From Bacillota bacterium (GTDB taxonomy: Bacteria; Bacillota; UBA5301): a DNA stretch of 34,544 nt. Both the position numbers and the translations under genes were made by a program. Position 1 is the stretch's first letter, and every line of letters begins with the position of its first letter. Positions 25,447 to 33,236 of the stretch are shown one piece after another. Location of the stretch: positions 1-34,544 of the forward strand of contig JAAYHC010000047.1 of the NCBI GenBank assembly GCA_012735535.1. Reading direction: 5' to 3'. Below the pieces are notes generated by a model. The model was given only the letters and a program-made list of their open reading frames with translations. It was not told where the DNA came from and did no database searches.

Positions 25447-26229
25447 ATGTTAATTAGAGAAGTAAAGGAATGGATGCAAACTTTTCCCGCGAAAGTTCAC
25501 TACGATGCCACCGTGGCTGAGGCGCGGGATCTAATGCTCGAAAGCAAGTTCGGTCGGATTCTGGTGGTCGACCGTGAAGATAGATTAATGGGGATTCTCA
25601 CCGATAGTGATGTGCTCGCTGCAACCGATCATTCCGTGAAGGTTGAGACGATCATGACACCGGTGGTGGTCTCGGTTTACGAGAATCAGACTATTCGCGA
25701 TGCCGGCAGATTGCTGGTGGAAAATAAGATTGCCGGGGTCCCGGTAGTCGACTCCGAGGGCAGGGTGGTCGGGCTGCTGACGGCCCGCGATATCCTCAGA
25801 GGTTACTTGGCGGAAGAGGATGAAGTCCGGTTGAGCATGGAGACTCTCGCCATTAACTTGGCGATGACCAGACACCGGGAGGATGAGCGGTATTGGTTGG
25901 ACCGGTCTAAACATTTTGGTTACCGGGCAGCGATCACTCAGGTGGGGGCCGGCCCCGATAAACTCGCGACCAAACTACGGGAGAGCACAATCGCGGCGGC
26001 GATCGCTCGCAAAGTCATCAGTGAGGATTCCCGGGAAAAGATTGCCGTTTCCCAAGCGGTCCGGGATGCGTTTTTCCAGCTATCCTTGATTAATCCCGGT
26101 CTCGGCGGGGGTTTTAAGGTTTCGGCGGTTCGCGGTGACGGCAGAATCACCGTGGTGATCTTCGGCCGCTTCGGCCATGCTTTAGCGGATGGACCGGAGC
26201 AAATCGCCGTGGGTTATAGTGTTATTTAA
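25447..26229 (+). CDS. CBS-CBS-HutP fusion protein, candidate ligand-controlled RNA-binding regulator
   Basis: Residues about 8-125 are two CBS domains (FGRILVVDREDRLMGILTDSD; IAGVPVVDSEGRVVGLLTARD), a module that binds adenine nucleotides or SAM. Residues about 130-260 match my memory of the HutP antiterminator family: helix AINLAMT, then GYRAAITQVGAG, AAIARKVISEDSRE, a central strand VSAVRGDGRITVVIFGRFG and the end IAVGYSVI. HutP binds NAG-repeat RNA and prevents termination. The three metal-binding histidines of B. subtilis HutP appear replaced (Ile, Gln, Pro by my alignment), so histidine and Mg2+ sensing is unlikely; the CBS pair may sense instead. It lies between ispF (6-base gap) and gltX (12-base gap). 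ATG 25447 follows GAGGAGTGAG. The target RNA is unknown. Confidence 0.7.
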   Translation: MLIREVKEWMQTFPAKVHYDATVAEARDLMLESKFGRILVVDREDRLMGILTDSDVLAATDHSVKVETIMTPVVVSVYENQTIRDAGRLLVENKIAGVPVVDSEGRVVGLLTARDILRGYLAEEDEVRLSMETLAINLAMTRHREDERYWLDRSKHFGYRAAITQVGAGPDKLATKLRESTIAAAIARKVISEDSREKIAVSQAVRDAFFQLSLINPGLGGGFKVSAVRGDGRITVVIFGRFGHALADGPEQIAVGYSVI

Positions 26230-26241
26230 GGAGATGGAACT

Positions 26242-27705
26242 ATGGTGGAGCGGGTCAGGGCGCGCTTTGCCCCCAGCCCAACAGGGCTGTTGCATATCGG
26301 AAATGTACATACCGCGCTATTTACTTGGCTTTTTGTCCGCCATCACGGCGGAGAGTTCATCTTAAGAATCGAAGATACAGACCGTGAGCGGTCAACTGCC
26401 GAGTATGAGCGGTTAATTTTAGAGGACCTTAAATGGCTAGGGCTTGACTGGGACGAAGGAGTCGATATTGGCGGACCCTACGGGCCTTATCGACAGACCG
26501 AGCGGATGCAGATTTACCGGGAGTATGCCGAACTGCTTCTCGCGCGAGGTTGGGCTTATTACTGTTATTGTACCCCTGAGGAGCTGGCAGCCGACCGAGC
26601 AAGAAGTGCCGCTTTAGGCGAGCCGCCGCGGTATTCGGGGCGGTGCCGGAACCTGACCGCAGCCGAGCGGGCGGCTTTAGAGGCCGAGGGTAGACAACCG
26701 GTACTGCGGTTTAAGACTCCGCCGGGAGAGGTGGTGGTCGTGAAAGACCTCCTCCGCGGCGAGATCAGCTTCAATACCGATGATCTGGATGATTTTGTCC
26801 TGGTCAGATCGAATGGGGTTCCGCTTTATAATTTTGCGGTGACCGTCGACGATTTGACGATGAAGATTACCCATATCGTGCGGGCCGATGAACATATCTC
26901 CAATACCCCCCGCCAGATCTTGATCTATCGGGCTTTGGAGGCCGAGCCGCCGGAATTCGCCCATGTATCCATGCTCTTGGGGCCGGACCGGTCTAAACTC
27001 TCCAAACGACATGGTGCCACCTCTTTACGTGAGTATAAAGAGAAAGGGTATCTGCCGGAAGCGATCTTCAACTATCTGGCAACCTTAGGTTGGAGCCTGC
27101 CGGACGATCGGGAGATTGCCGACCGGGAGGAGCTGATCCGCCTCTTTGACCTCTCCCGGGTTAGTCGCTCCCCGGCCGTCTTTGATCCGGAGAAAGCGGC
27201 CTGGATGAACGGGGTTTACCTACGACAGGCTGATTTAACCGTCCTGACAGAGCTGGCTTTACCGTATCTGCGGGAAGCTGGGTTGCTTTCCGAAGGCGCA
27301 CCGGTCGACCTTGACTGGCTGCAGCGGGTCGTAGATATCGGTCGAGAAGGGATTTCTTGTTTGAGCGAGCTACCGGCGGCGGTTGAGCTCTTTTTCACAG
27401 CCCAACCGGATTACGATCGTGAAGCGCTGGCGATCCTTGCGCACGAAGGTGTACGCGAGATTCTCCGACGTTTTCGGGATAGTATCGCCACTTGGGATGA
27501 TTTTAACCCGGAGGCGGTCCGGGAGGCAATGAAGGAAGTTCCCCGCGCTATGGGGCTGGGGTTGGGCAAAGCCTTCAAACCTTTGCGCGTGGCTTTGACC
27601 GGCCGGGTTTCCGGGCCGGAGTTGTACCAGGTTATCAGCTTATTTGGTCGCGACAAAGTCCTGGCCAGGCTGGATTATGTCACCGACCACCTGTTGACAG
27701 AGTGA
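26242..27705 (+). CDS. gltX: Glutamyl-tRNA synthetase GltX
   Basis: GltX charges tRNA-Glu, and in many Bacillota also tRNA-Gln for later amidation. The class I HIGH motif is in FAPSPTGLLHIGNVHTAL (about residues 9-20) and the KMSKS equivalent is RSKLSKRHGA (about 250-258). The putative zinc region YCYCTPEEL lies near residue 110. The length of 487 residues is normal. ATG 26242 follows AAGGAGATGG. The 3' end contains the -35 of the cysE leader promoter. Standing just before the cysteine operon is the conserved gltX-cysE-cysS order. Confidence 0.98.
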   Translation: MVERVRARFAPSPTGLLHIGNVHTALFTWLFVRHHGGEFILRIEDTDRERSTAEYERLILEDLKWLGLDWDEGVDIGGPYGPYRQTERMQIYREYAELLLARGWAYYCYCTPEELAADRARSAALGEPPRYSGRCRNLTAAERAALEAEGRQPVLRFKTPPGEVVVVKDLLRGEISFNTDDLDDFVLVRSNGVPLYNFAVTVDDLTMKITHIVRADEHISNTPRQILIYRALEAEPPEFAHVSMLLGPDRSKLSKRHGATSLREYKEKGYLPEAIFNYLATLGWSLPDDREIADREELIRLFDLSRVSRSPAVFDPEKAAWMNGVYLRQADLTVLTELALPYLREAGLLSEGAPVDLDWLQRVVDIGREGISCLSELPAAVELFFTAQPDYDREALAILAHEGVREILRRFRDSIATWDDFNPEAVREAMKEVPRAMGLGLGKAFKPLRVALTGRVSGPELYQVISLFGRDKVLARLDYVTDHLLTE

Positions 27706-27721
27706 CCGGGCATGGTATAAT
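27694..27721 (+). promoter_or_regulatory. Promoter of the Cys T-box leader
   Basis: A perfect TTGACA (27694-27699) inside the last codons of gltX, a 16-base spacer and a perfect TATAAT (27716-27721). Transcription would start near 27728. Confidence 0.8.
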
Positions 27722-27727
27722 GAAAGC

Positions 27728-28012
27728 AAATTAAACCTGACTGACATAGTCAGATTGATATTGACGATGAAAGGGAGAGTAGGCCGGCTGGAACTGGCGG
27801 CAGAGACCATTGGTCGGCGGCTGAGAGCCAATGGGCCAGATGCTTGGACCGAAGTGCACCCTGGAGTTGACAGCCCGAACTTGATAGTAGGGTTGTCCGC
27901 TTGGTAGCGTTAAAACCGCATGAGGGGGATCAGGCCGTTGTTGGCCGATCCAAACAGAGTGGAAACGCGAGGACTTCGTCTCTGTAGGCAACTACGAGGC
28001 GAAGTTTTTTAA
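27728..28012 (+). ncRNA. T-box leader, cysteine-specific
   Basis: This roughly 285-base leader senses uncharged tRNA-Cys. Stem I begins near GATGAAAGGGAGAGTAGG (27769 onward). The specifier codon is TGC (27855-27857) in the context GAAG-TGC-ACC, which reads Cys. The T-box AGAGTGGAAACGCGAG (27956-27971) has the bulge TGGA. Its last base is A, which pairs with a U discriminator, as in tRNA-Cys. A small 6-bp hairpin (CTGACT/AGTCAG) precedes Stem I. When tRNA-Cys is uncharged, the antiterminator forms and cysE-cysS is expressed. Confidence 0.95.
27973..28010 (+). terminator. T-box controlled intrinsic terminator
   Basis: ACTTCGTCTC (27973-27982) pairs with GAGGCGAAGT (27996-28005), with one G-T pair, over a 13-base loop. 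A run of six Ts follows (28005-28010). It is the OFF state of the Cys T-box, 25 bases before cysE. Confidence 0.94.
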
Positions 28013-28034
28013 TGTACGAAAGGGGTCGGTTGTG

Positions 28035-28757
28035 ATGTTTAAGACATTACGAGCCGATATTCAAGCTGTTTTTCAACGTGATCCGGCGGCCCGGAGTTAC
28101 TTGGAGGTCTTGTTGTGTTATCCTGGCCTCCATGCTCTGATTTTGCATCGTATCGCCCACTGGTTGTATCGCCACCGGCTCAAATTGATCGCCAGGATCA
28201 TCTCCCACTGCAACCGCTTTTTAACTGGGATTGAGATCCATCCGGCGGCGAAAATTGGCCGCGGCGTCTTTATTGACCACGGCATGGGTGTGGTGATTGG
28301 GGAGACAGCGGAGATCGGCGACAACGTCACCATTTATCAGGGTGCCACCTTAGGCGGTACAGGCAAAGAAAAAGGTAAGCGGCATCCCACGATCCGCGAT
28401 GGGGTGGTAATTTCGGCCGGGGCGAAGGTCTTGGGCGGCTTTACCGTCGGGGAACACTCGAAGATCGGTGCCGGTGCGGTGGTTCTCAAAGAAGTACCGC
28501 CGTATTCGACGGTCGTCGGTGTGCCTGGGCGGGTGGTTGTTAGTCACGGAAAACGTGTAGGTATCGATCTCGACCACGACAAACTGCCGGATCCAACCGA
28601 GACGATGATGAAGTGTCTGCTGACGACAATTACCAATCTGGAAAATAAGGTGCAAAAGTTGGAGGAAGAACTGGCGCGCCTTAAAGAAACAACTACTTTA
28701 GGGCCTGAGTATGCTAAGGAGGTCGTGACCGGTGAGAATATACAACACTATGACTAG
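28035..28757 (+). CDS. cysE: Serine O-acetyltransferase CysE
   Basis: CysE makes O-acetylserine, the precursor for cysteine. The left-handed beta-helix of hexapeptide repeats is visible from [33 protein letters not shown], and the catalytic histidines fall in this region and the GKRHPTI loop. The C-terminal part has a helical tail ([17 protein letters not shown]). The track opens at GTG 28032. ATG 28035 has AAAGGGGT eight bases upstream and is preferred. Expression is controlled by the Cys T-box, and the gene overlaps cysS by 26 bases. Confidence 0.96.
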   Translation: MFKTLRADIQAVFQRDPAARSYLEVLLCYPGLHALILHRIAHWLYRHRLKLIARIISHCNRFLTGIEIHPAAKIGRGVFIDHGMGVVIGETAEIGDNVTIYQGATLGGTGKEKGKRHPTIRDGVVISAGAKVLGGFTVGEHSKIGAGAVVLKEVPPYSTVVGVPGRVVVSHGKRVGIDLDHDKLPDPTETMMKCLLTTITNLENKVQKLEEELARLKETTTLGPEYAKEVVTGENIQHYD

Positions 28758-30186
28758 GCAAAAAGAGGAATTTACCCCGCGCGAACCTGGTAAGGTCGGA
28801 ATTTATGTCTGTGGGGTTACTCCGTATGCCCAGACGCATATCGGCCACGCCCGGGTGGCGGTGTTATGGGATGTTTTCAAACGTTACCTGGAGTTCAAGG
28901 GCTTTGAAGTCACCTTGATTTCCAACTTCACCGATGTCGATGATAAAATCATTGCCAAAGCCAATCAGGAAGGACTCTCAGCCCGAGATATAGCTGAACG
29001 GTATATCGCCGATTACTTCGAGGCGATGCAGGCCTTGGGCGTGCGTCCGGCGGACCGGCATCCACGGGTGACGGAGGAGATATCCGAGATTATCAAAGTG
29101 GTCAGCGCACTCATTGAAAAAGGGCATGCTTATGAGGCCGGGGGCGACGTTTATTTCGATGTGGCCAGTTTTCCGGAATACGGAAAGCTTTCCGGGCGCA
29201 GTCCCGAGGAGATGGAGGCCGGAAGCCGGGTGGAAATCAACCCGCTCAAGCGAAATCCGCTGGATTTTGCCTTATGGAAGGCGGCCAAGCCCGGGGAACC
29301 GGCCTGGGAGAGTCCCTGGGGTCCCGGACGCCCTGGTTGGCACATCGAGTGTTCGGTGATGAGCCTCAAATACTTGGGTGAAGGTTTCGATATTCACGGC
29401 GGTGGACTCGATCTGGTTTTTCCCCATCATGAAAATGAGGTGGCCCAGTCCGAGGCGTTCATCGGTTCGCCATTTGCCCGTTACTGGGTACATAACGGCA
29501 TGGTCCAGGTCGACCAGGAGAAGATGTCCAAATCCGTCGGAAACACCGCGGCGGTGCGCGAGGTTATTAAGCACTGGGACCCGCTGGTCATCCGCTTTTT
29601 CTTGATTTCAACGCACTATCGGAGCCCGCTTAACTTTGGACCCGAGGAACTGGCGGCGGCGAGCAAAGGCTGGGAGCGTTTGGTCAACGCCAAACATCGC
29701 CTCGATAAAGTGGTGCTGGTGGCGGCGAGCGGAGAGGGCGAGGAGACTCCGGAAGTGGTCGCAGTGCGCCAGGCCTGTGCCGAATGTCGCGAGAAATTCG
29801 TTGCTGCGATGGATGATGATTTTAATACCGCTTTAGCTATCTCGGCACTCTATGAGCTGGTGCGCGCAGTTAATCCTCACCTGAACCAGGCTTTACAGGG
29901 CAATAATAATTACCGGACCGCTGTGTGGCTCGCCGCTTTTGCCGATTGCCAAGGGCTGTTAACGGTTTATGGTCAGATCCTCGGGATCTTCCCGCAGGGC
30001 GGGACTGTTGACGAGTCTGATCCCGGGCTGGTAGCGGACTTGGTTGAGTTATTACTTGAACTACGGGCGGAAGCTCGGGCCGCGAAGAACTGGGCGCTGG
30101 CCGATCACATCCGGGATCGGCTCGGTCAGATCGGTGTGGAAGTTAAGGATACCCCGTCCGGAGCAACCTGGGAGTTGAAGCGATGA
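28732..30186 (+). CDS. cysS: Cysteinyl-tRNA synthetase CysS
   Basis: CysS charges tRNA-Cys. The zinc-site cysteine is in YVCGVTPY near residue 24, HIGH is near residues 36-39, a second Cys/His region is in WHIECSVM, and KMSKS is near 264-268. The length of 484 residues is normal. GTG 28732 follows AAGGAGGTCG and lies inside cysE, so translation is coupled. The stop overlaps the mrnC start (ATGA). It is under the Cys T-box. Confidence 0.98.
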   Translation: MRIYNTMTRQKEEFTPREPGKVGIYVCGVTPYAQTHIGHARVAVLWDVFKRYLEFKGFEVTLISNFTDVDDKIIAKANQEGLSARDIAERYIADYFEAMQALGVRPADRHPRVTEEISEIIKVVSALIEKGHAYEAGGDVYFDVASFPEYGKLSGRSPEEMEAGSRVEINPLKRNPLDFALWKAAKPGEPAWESPWGPGRPGWHIECSVMSLKYLGEGFDIHGGGLDLVFPHHENEVAQSEAFIGSPFARYWVHNGMVQVDQEKMSKSVGNTAAVREVIKHWDPLVIRFFLISTHYRSPLNFGPEELAAASKGWERLVNAKHRLDKVVLVAASGEGEETPEVVAVRQACAECREKFVAAMDDDFNTALAISALYELVRAVNPHLNQALQGNNNYRTAVWLAAFADCQGLLTVYGQILGIFPQGGTVDESDPGLVADLVELLLELRAEARAAKNWALADHIRDRLGQIGVEVKDTPSGATWELKR

Positions 30187-30590
30187 CCGATTACCAGCAT
30201 CTGTCACCGGAGGTCTGGGCCTACCTGGGCGATGCCGTCTTCGAACTGTTGGTTCGGCAGTATTTTGTACTTAATTGCCCATGTAAAGCAGGGGAATTGC
30301 ACAAGCGAACCACCGCAGTTGTCAACGCCGAAGCCCAGGCCCGTATGGTTAGACGCCTGCAGCCATATTTGACCGAGAGCGAGTGGGAGATTGTCAAAAA
30401 AGGGCGTAATATTTCGGTGCGACACGGTCCGCGCTCCGGTTCGGTGCATGAGTACCGCTATAGCACCGGATTAGAAGCATTATTTGGGCTGCTCTTTCTC
30501 CAAGGTGATCTGGCGCGAGCGGCCGAGCTGCTTGATATAGGGCTGAGGGGGAATGAACACAATGGATGTGCAGATCTTAACGATGACTGA
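30183..30590 (+). CDS. mrnC: Mini-ribonuclease 3 (MrnC)
   Basis: A 135-residue RNase III-like catalytic domain without a double-stranded RNA-binding domain. The catalytic aspartate is in AYLGDAVFELLVR near residue 17, and YRYSTGLEALFGLLFL holds the second acidic site. The B. subtilis enzyme matures 23S rRNA. The gene overlaps cysS by four bases and thyX at its 3' end, as part of a dense operon. Gene order cysS-mrnC is the classical one. Confidence 0.95.
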   Translation: MTDYQHLSPEVWAYLGDAVFELLVRQYFVLNCPCKAGELHKRTTAVVNAEAQARMVRRLQPYLTESEWEIVKKGRNISVRHGPRSGSVHEYRYSTGLEALFGLLFLQGDLARAAELLDIGLRGNEHNGCADLNDD

Positions 30591-31215
30591 GAATCCGCTC
30601 AAAGTGATTTGGACTGCGGCACGGACTTGCTACAGCGCCTCCACGCCTAGTCAGCTCTGGACCTCGGAGCCGACACCGGAGGAGATGTTCCGCTTGGTGA
30701 AGCGGATTTTTCTCGCCAAGCACTTAAGCGTGGCCGAACATGCTTGCGTGACCTTTGCCGTTTCCGGGGTTTCCCGCACCTTACTGGCTCAATATACCCG
30801 CCACCGGATCGGAGTTAGCATCTCCGTGCAGTCGCAACGCTATGTTTCCGAGGGGTCGGCCAAGAATAACGGACTGTTTGGCCATGTCGTTCCCCCAACC
30901 ATCGCCGCTAACCCGGAGGCCAAACTGTTGTATCTCGATCATCTGCAGCAGGTACAGAAGGCTTATGACGCCTTACTGGCTTTAGGAATACCGAAAGAAG
31001 ATGCTCGGTTCGTTTTGCCGGGAGGGGCGGATACTAATTTTGTCACCACGGTAAATTTCCGTTCACTGCTGGATCTATATACCAAACGGGTCTTAGTGCC
31101 CGGGGCCCAAGCCGAGATCAAGGAATTGGTTGCGAGGATGGTTGAACTGGTGACGGAGCGGGAACCATGGCTGAAGGAGATAATCGATAGTATGGCAGCA
31201 GGTGAAGAAGCGTGA
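30562..31215 (+). CDS. thyX: Flavin-dependent thymidylate synthase ThyX
   Basis: ThyX makes dTMP from dUMP using FAD and methylene-tetrahydrofolate. The ThyX motif is RHRIGVSISVQSQRYV from residue 80. Typical motifs have seven residues between RHR and the next serine; here there are eight. The conserved early Cys/Ser region (ARTCYSASTPSQLW) and the C-terminal TNFVTTVNFRSLLDLY block are present. The track starts at ATG 30553, only one base after the SD GAGGGGG. ATG 30562 has ten bases of spacing and is preferred. It sits between mrnC and rlmB, which is not the B. subtilis order. Confidence 0.95.
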   Translation: MDVQILTMTENPLKVIWTAARTCYSASTPSQLWTSEPTPEEMFRLVKRIFLAKHLSVAEHACVTFAVSGVSRTLLAQYTRHRIGVSISVQSQRYVSEGSAKNNGLFGHVVPPTIAANPEAKLLYLDHLQQVQKAYDALLALGIPKEDARFVLPGGADTNFVTTVNFRSLLDLYTKRVLVPGAQAEIKELVARMVELVTEREPWLKEIIDSMAAGEEA

Positions 31216-31937
31216 TTCAGATAGAAGGACGCAATCCGATCCGTGAAGCCCTGCGGGCGCGCAGGGTTAAACGGATTTTTGTGGCCAAAGAGGTCAAAGA
31301 GTCCGGGATCAAAGACATCCTCGACGCAGCGGCCCGCCAGAATCTGCCGATAATCCGGTTGACCAAACAGGAGCTTGTTCAGCGAGCACACACGGAGGGG
31401 CACCAGGGGATTATCGCCGAAGCCGAGCCGATCAGGACTTTAAGCTTAAAAGAGTGGTTGGCGAAGCTTAACGGCCGGGATGATGCGGTCGTCTTGGTCT
31501 TGGACGAGATCACCGATCCCCGTAATTTGGGATCTCTCTTGCGCACTGCTGATGCGGCCGGGGTCGCCGGGTGTATCATTCCGGAGCGTCGCGGGGTTGG
31601 GATCACGGCCGTGGTCGAGAAGGCCTCGGCCGGGGCGGCCCAATACGTACCGGTTATCGAGGTGCCGAATATTGTCGGAGCGCTCGACCAATTGAAACAG
31701 GCCCGTTTTTGGGTCTATGGGGCTGATGCCGAGGCCCCTATCCATCTCTATTCCGGGCTTGATTTCAGCGGCCGGGTGGCTTTGGTGATCGGAGCTGAAG
31801 GCAAAGGGCTTAGAAGGTTGGTCAAAGAGCACTGCGACCTCTTGGTATCGATACCCATGCGCGGCAAAATCCAGTCGTTAAATGCCGGAGTAGCCGGAGC
31901 GCTGTTTATGTATGAGGTTCTGCGCTCTCGGCTGTGA
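31212..31937 (+). CDS. rlmB: 23S rRNA (guanosine-2'-O)-methyltransferase RlmB
   Basis: This SpoU/TrmH-family enzyme methylates a guanosine of 23S rRNA (position 2251 in E. coli). An N-terminal L30e-like RNA-binding domain (IQIEGRNPIREALRA) precedes the SPOUT fold with its three motifs: ITDPRNLGSLLRTADAAG, LVIGAEGKGL and SIPMRGKIQSLNAGVAGALFMYE, the last forming the knotted SAM site. GTG 31212 overlaps the thyX stop. The length of 241 residues is typical. Confidence 0.95.
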   Translation: MIQIEGRNPIREALRARRVKRIFVAKEVKESGIKDILDAAARQNLPIIRLTKQELVQRAHTEGHQGIIAEAEPIRTLSLKEWLAKLNGRDDAVVLVLDEITDPRNLGSLLRTADAAGVAGCIIPERRGVGITAVVEKASAGAAQYVPVIEVPNIVGALDQLKQARFWVYGADAEAPIHLYSGLDFSGRVALVIGAEGKGLRRLVKEHCDLLVSIPMRGKIQSLNAGVAGALFMYEVLRSRL

Positions 31938-31949
31938 AGCTGCGGTGAC

Positions 31950-31979
31950 TTGACTTGTCCAACACCGGTAGTGTATAAT
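31950..31979 (+). promoter_or_regulatory. Promoter of sigH
   Basis: TTGACT (31950-31955), an 18-base spacer and a perfect TATAAT (31974-31979), placed just after the rlmB stop and about 55 bases before sigH. Confidence 0.8.
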
Positions 31980-32034
31980 GAGTGTGTCCGAAAAGCGCAT
32001 TATAAGCTAGTTTTGGGGCAGTTGGGGGCGGTGA

Positions 32035-32697
32035 TTGGTGGGAGCAAGCCAGGCTCATAAGCAGATTTACGCTAGGTTTGAGGACCTTCCTGATGAAGAG
32101 ATCGTAGCGCTGGTCAGAGACGGCTCGGATGATGCGGCAATCGAGTATTTGATCAACAAATACAAAAATTTTGTGCGGGCAAAAGCCCGTTCGTATTTTT
32201 TGATTGGTGCCGATCGCGAGGATATTATCCAAGAGGGCATGATCGGCCTCTATAAGGCGATCCGGGACTTTCGCCATGATAAATTGGCGTCGTTTAGGGC
32301 ATTTGCCGAGTTGTGCATTACGCGCCAAATTATTACGGCGATCAAAACGGCAACCAGGCAAAAACATATGCCGTTAAATTCGTATGTTTCGCTAAATAAG
32401 CCGATTTATGATGAGGAATCCGACCGGACTCTATTGGATGTCTTGTCAGGGGTCAAAGTCACCGATCCTGAGGAGCTTATTATCAACCAAGAGAATTATA
32501 TTGACATTGAAAACAAAATGGGTGAGTTTCTCTCAGAGTTAGAGTGGAAAGTGCTGATGTATTACCTGGAAGGTAAATCCTATCAGGAAATTGCCGATGA
32601 TTTGGGCAGACATGTCAAGTCCATCGACAATGCCCTCCAACGCGTCAAACGTAAACTGGAGCGGTATATCCAAAAGCGCAACGAGAAGCTCAGCTAA
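32035..32697 (+). CDS. sigH: RNA polymerase sigma-H factor (SigH)
   Basis: SigH directs transition-state and early sporulation transcription. Sigma-70 region 2 is clear (INKYKNFVRAKARSYFLIGADREDIIQEGMIGLYKAIRDFR, with DLI-like core), followed by region 4 with its helix-turn-helix (LEGKSYQEIADDLGRHVKSIDNALQRVKRKLERY). The 220-residue length is typical. TTG 32035 has GGGGG six bases upstream; GTG 32038 is an alternative. It has its own promoter. The next gene of the B. subtilis order (rpmG, secE, nusG) is absent; tRNA genes and tuf follow instead. Confidence 0.95.
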   Translation: MVGASQAHKQIYARFEDLPDEEIVALVRDGSDDAAIEYLINKYKNFVRAKARSYFLIGADREDIIQEGMIGLYKAIRDFRHDKLASFRAFAELCITRQIITAIKTATRQKHMPLNSYVSLNKPIYDEESDRTLLDVLSGVKVTDPEELIINQENYIDIENKMGEFLSELEWKVLMYYLEGKSYQEIADDLGRHVKSIDNALQRVKRKLERYIQKRNEKLS

Positions 32698-32707
32698 TTA
32701 ATAGTTC

Positions 32708-32737
32708 TTGACAAAAAAAGCGGTTCTATGCTAATGT
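32708..32737 (+). promoter_or_regulatory. Promoter of the tRNA-Thr-Gly-fMet-Thr cluster
   Basis: A perfect TTGACA (32708-32713), an 18-base spacer ending in TGC, and TAATGT (32732-32737). The TGN before the -10 is an extended -10 motif. The start would be near 32744, about nine bases before the first tRNA. Confidence 0.75.
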
Positions 32738-32752
32738 ATTTGTTGCTGGTGC

Positions 32753-32828
32753 GCTGGCGTAGCTCAATTGGTAGAGCAGCTGACTTGTAATCAGCAGGTT
32801 GCGGGTTCGAGTCCCATCGCCAGCTCCA
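32753..32828 (+). tRNA. tRNA-Thr (anticodon TGT)
   Basis: Acceptor GCTGGCG/CGCCAGC, anticodon stem GCTGA/TCAGC with loop CTTGTAA (anticodon TGT), T arm GCGGG-TTCGAGT-CCCAT region, discriminator T and encoded CCA. It has 76 bases and is the first of four tRNAs. Confidence 0.96.
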
Positions 32829-32880
32829 GTTCTAACCTTGATAAAGCACCATAAGCGTGCATATAATTTAGGTACACCGA

Positions 32881-32957
32881 GCGGGAGTAGCTCAGTTGGC
32901 TAGAGCATCAGCCTTCCAAGCTGAGGGTCGCGGGTTCGAGTCCCGTTTCCCGCTCCA
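32881..32957 (+). tRNA. tRNA-Gly (anticodon TCC)
   Basis: Acceptor GCGGGAG pairs with the 3' TTCCCGC, anticodon arm CAGC-CTTCCAA-GCTG (anticodon TCC), T arm GCGGG-TTCGAGT-CCCGT, discriminator T and encoded CCA. It has 77 bases. Confidence 0.95.
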
Positions 32958-32962
32958 AACAT

Positions 32963-33038
32963 CGCGGGGTGGAGCAGTTGGCAGCTCGTCAGGCTCATAA
33001 TCTGAAGGTCGAGGGTTCGAGTCCCTCCCCCGCAACCA
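32963..33038 (+). tRNA. Initiator tRNA-fMet (anticodon CAT) with unusual anticodon stem
   Basis: Initiator hallmarks are visible: unpaired C1-A72 at the acceptor end (CGCGGGG/CCCCGCA), A11-T24 in the D stem, and anticodon loop CTCATAA. CCA is encoded. The anticodon stem is TCAGG/TCTGA, so pairs 29-41, 30-40 and 31-39 are A-T, G-C and G-T. Almost all bacterial initiators have three G-C pairs here, which help the ribosome select the initiator. It has 76 bases. Confidence 0.95.
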
Positions 33039-33081
33039 AATGACAATATCGATCTTTCGATATGCTATTTTTGTTTTTTGG

Positions 33082-33157
33082 GCCCACATAGCTCAGTCGG
33101 CAGAGCGCATCCATGGTAAGGATGAGGTCGTCAGTTCGATTCTGACTGTGGGCTCCA
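33082..33157 (+). tRNA. tRNA-Thr (anticodon GGT)
   Basis: Acceptor GCCCACA/TGTGGGC, anticodon arm CATCC-ATGGTAA-GGATG (anticodon GGT), T arm GTCAG-TTCGATT-CTGAC, discriminator T and encoded CCA. It has 76 bases and is the last of the cluster, followed by a terminator. Confidence 0.96.
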
Positions 33158-33168
33158 TCTTATATATC

Positions 33169-33194
33169 CTCCGCTAAGGGCGGGGTATTTTTTT
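33169..33194 (+). terminator. Intrinsic terminator after the tRNA cluster
   Basis: CTCCGC (33169-33174) pairs with GCGGGG (33180-33185), with one T-G pair, over a 5-base loop, followed by TA and seven Ts (33188-33194). It separates the tRNA transcript from tuf, unless it is only partial. Confidence 0.8.
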
Positions 33195-33236
33195 GGACTA
33201 ACAGCTGCCACATGCTGACAGAGCGCGTGAGTTTTT

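Noticed and set aside
25430-26245. HutP-type NAG-repeat RNA target near the CBS-HutP gene
   Set aside because: I looked for regularly spaced TAG/NAG triplets before the gene and before gltX and found no convincing set of three at the expected spacing.
32892-33089. Minus-strand ORF with repeated RDSNPRPS sequence
   Set aside because: It is antisense to the tRNA-Gly and tRNA-Met genes; RDSNPRP is the typical translation of a reversed tRNA T arm, not a protein.
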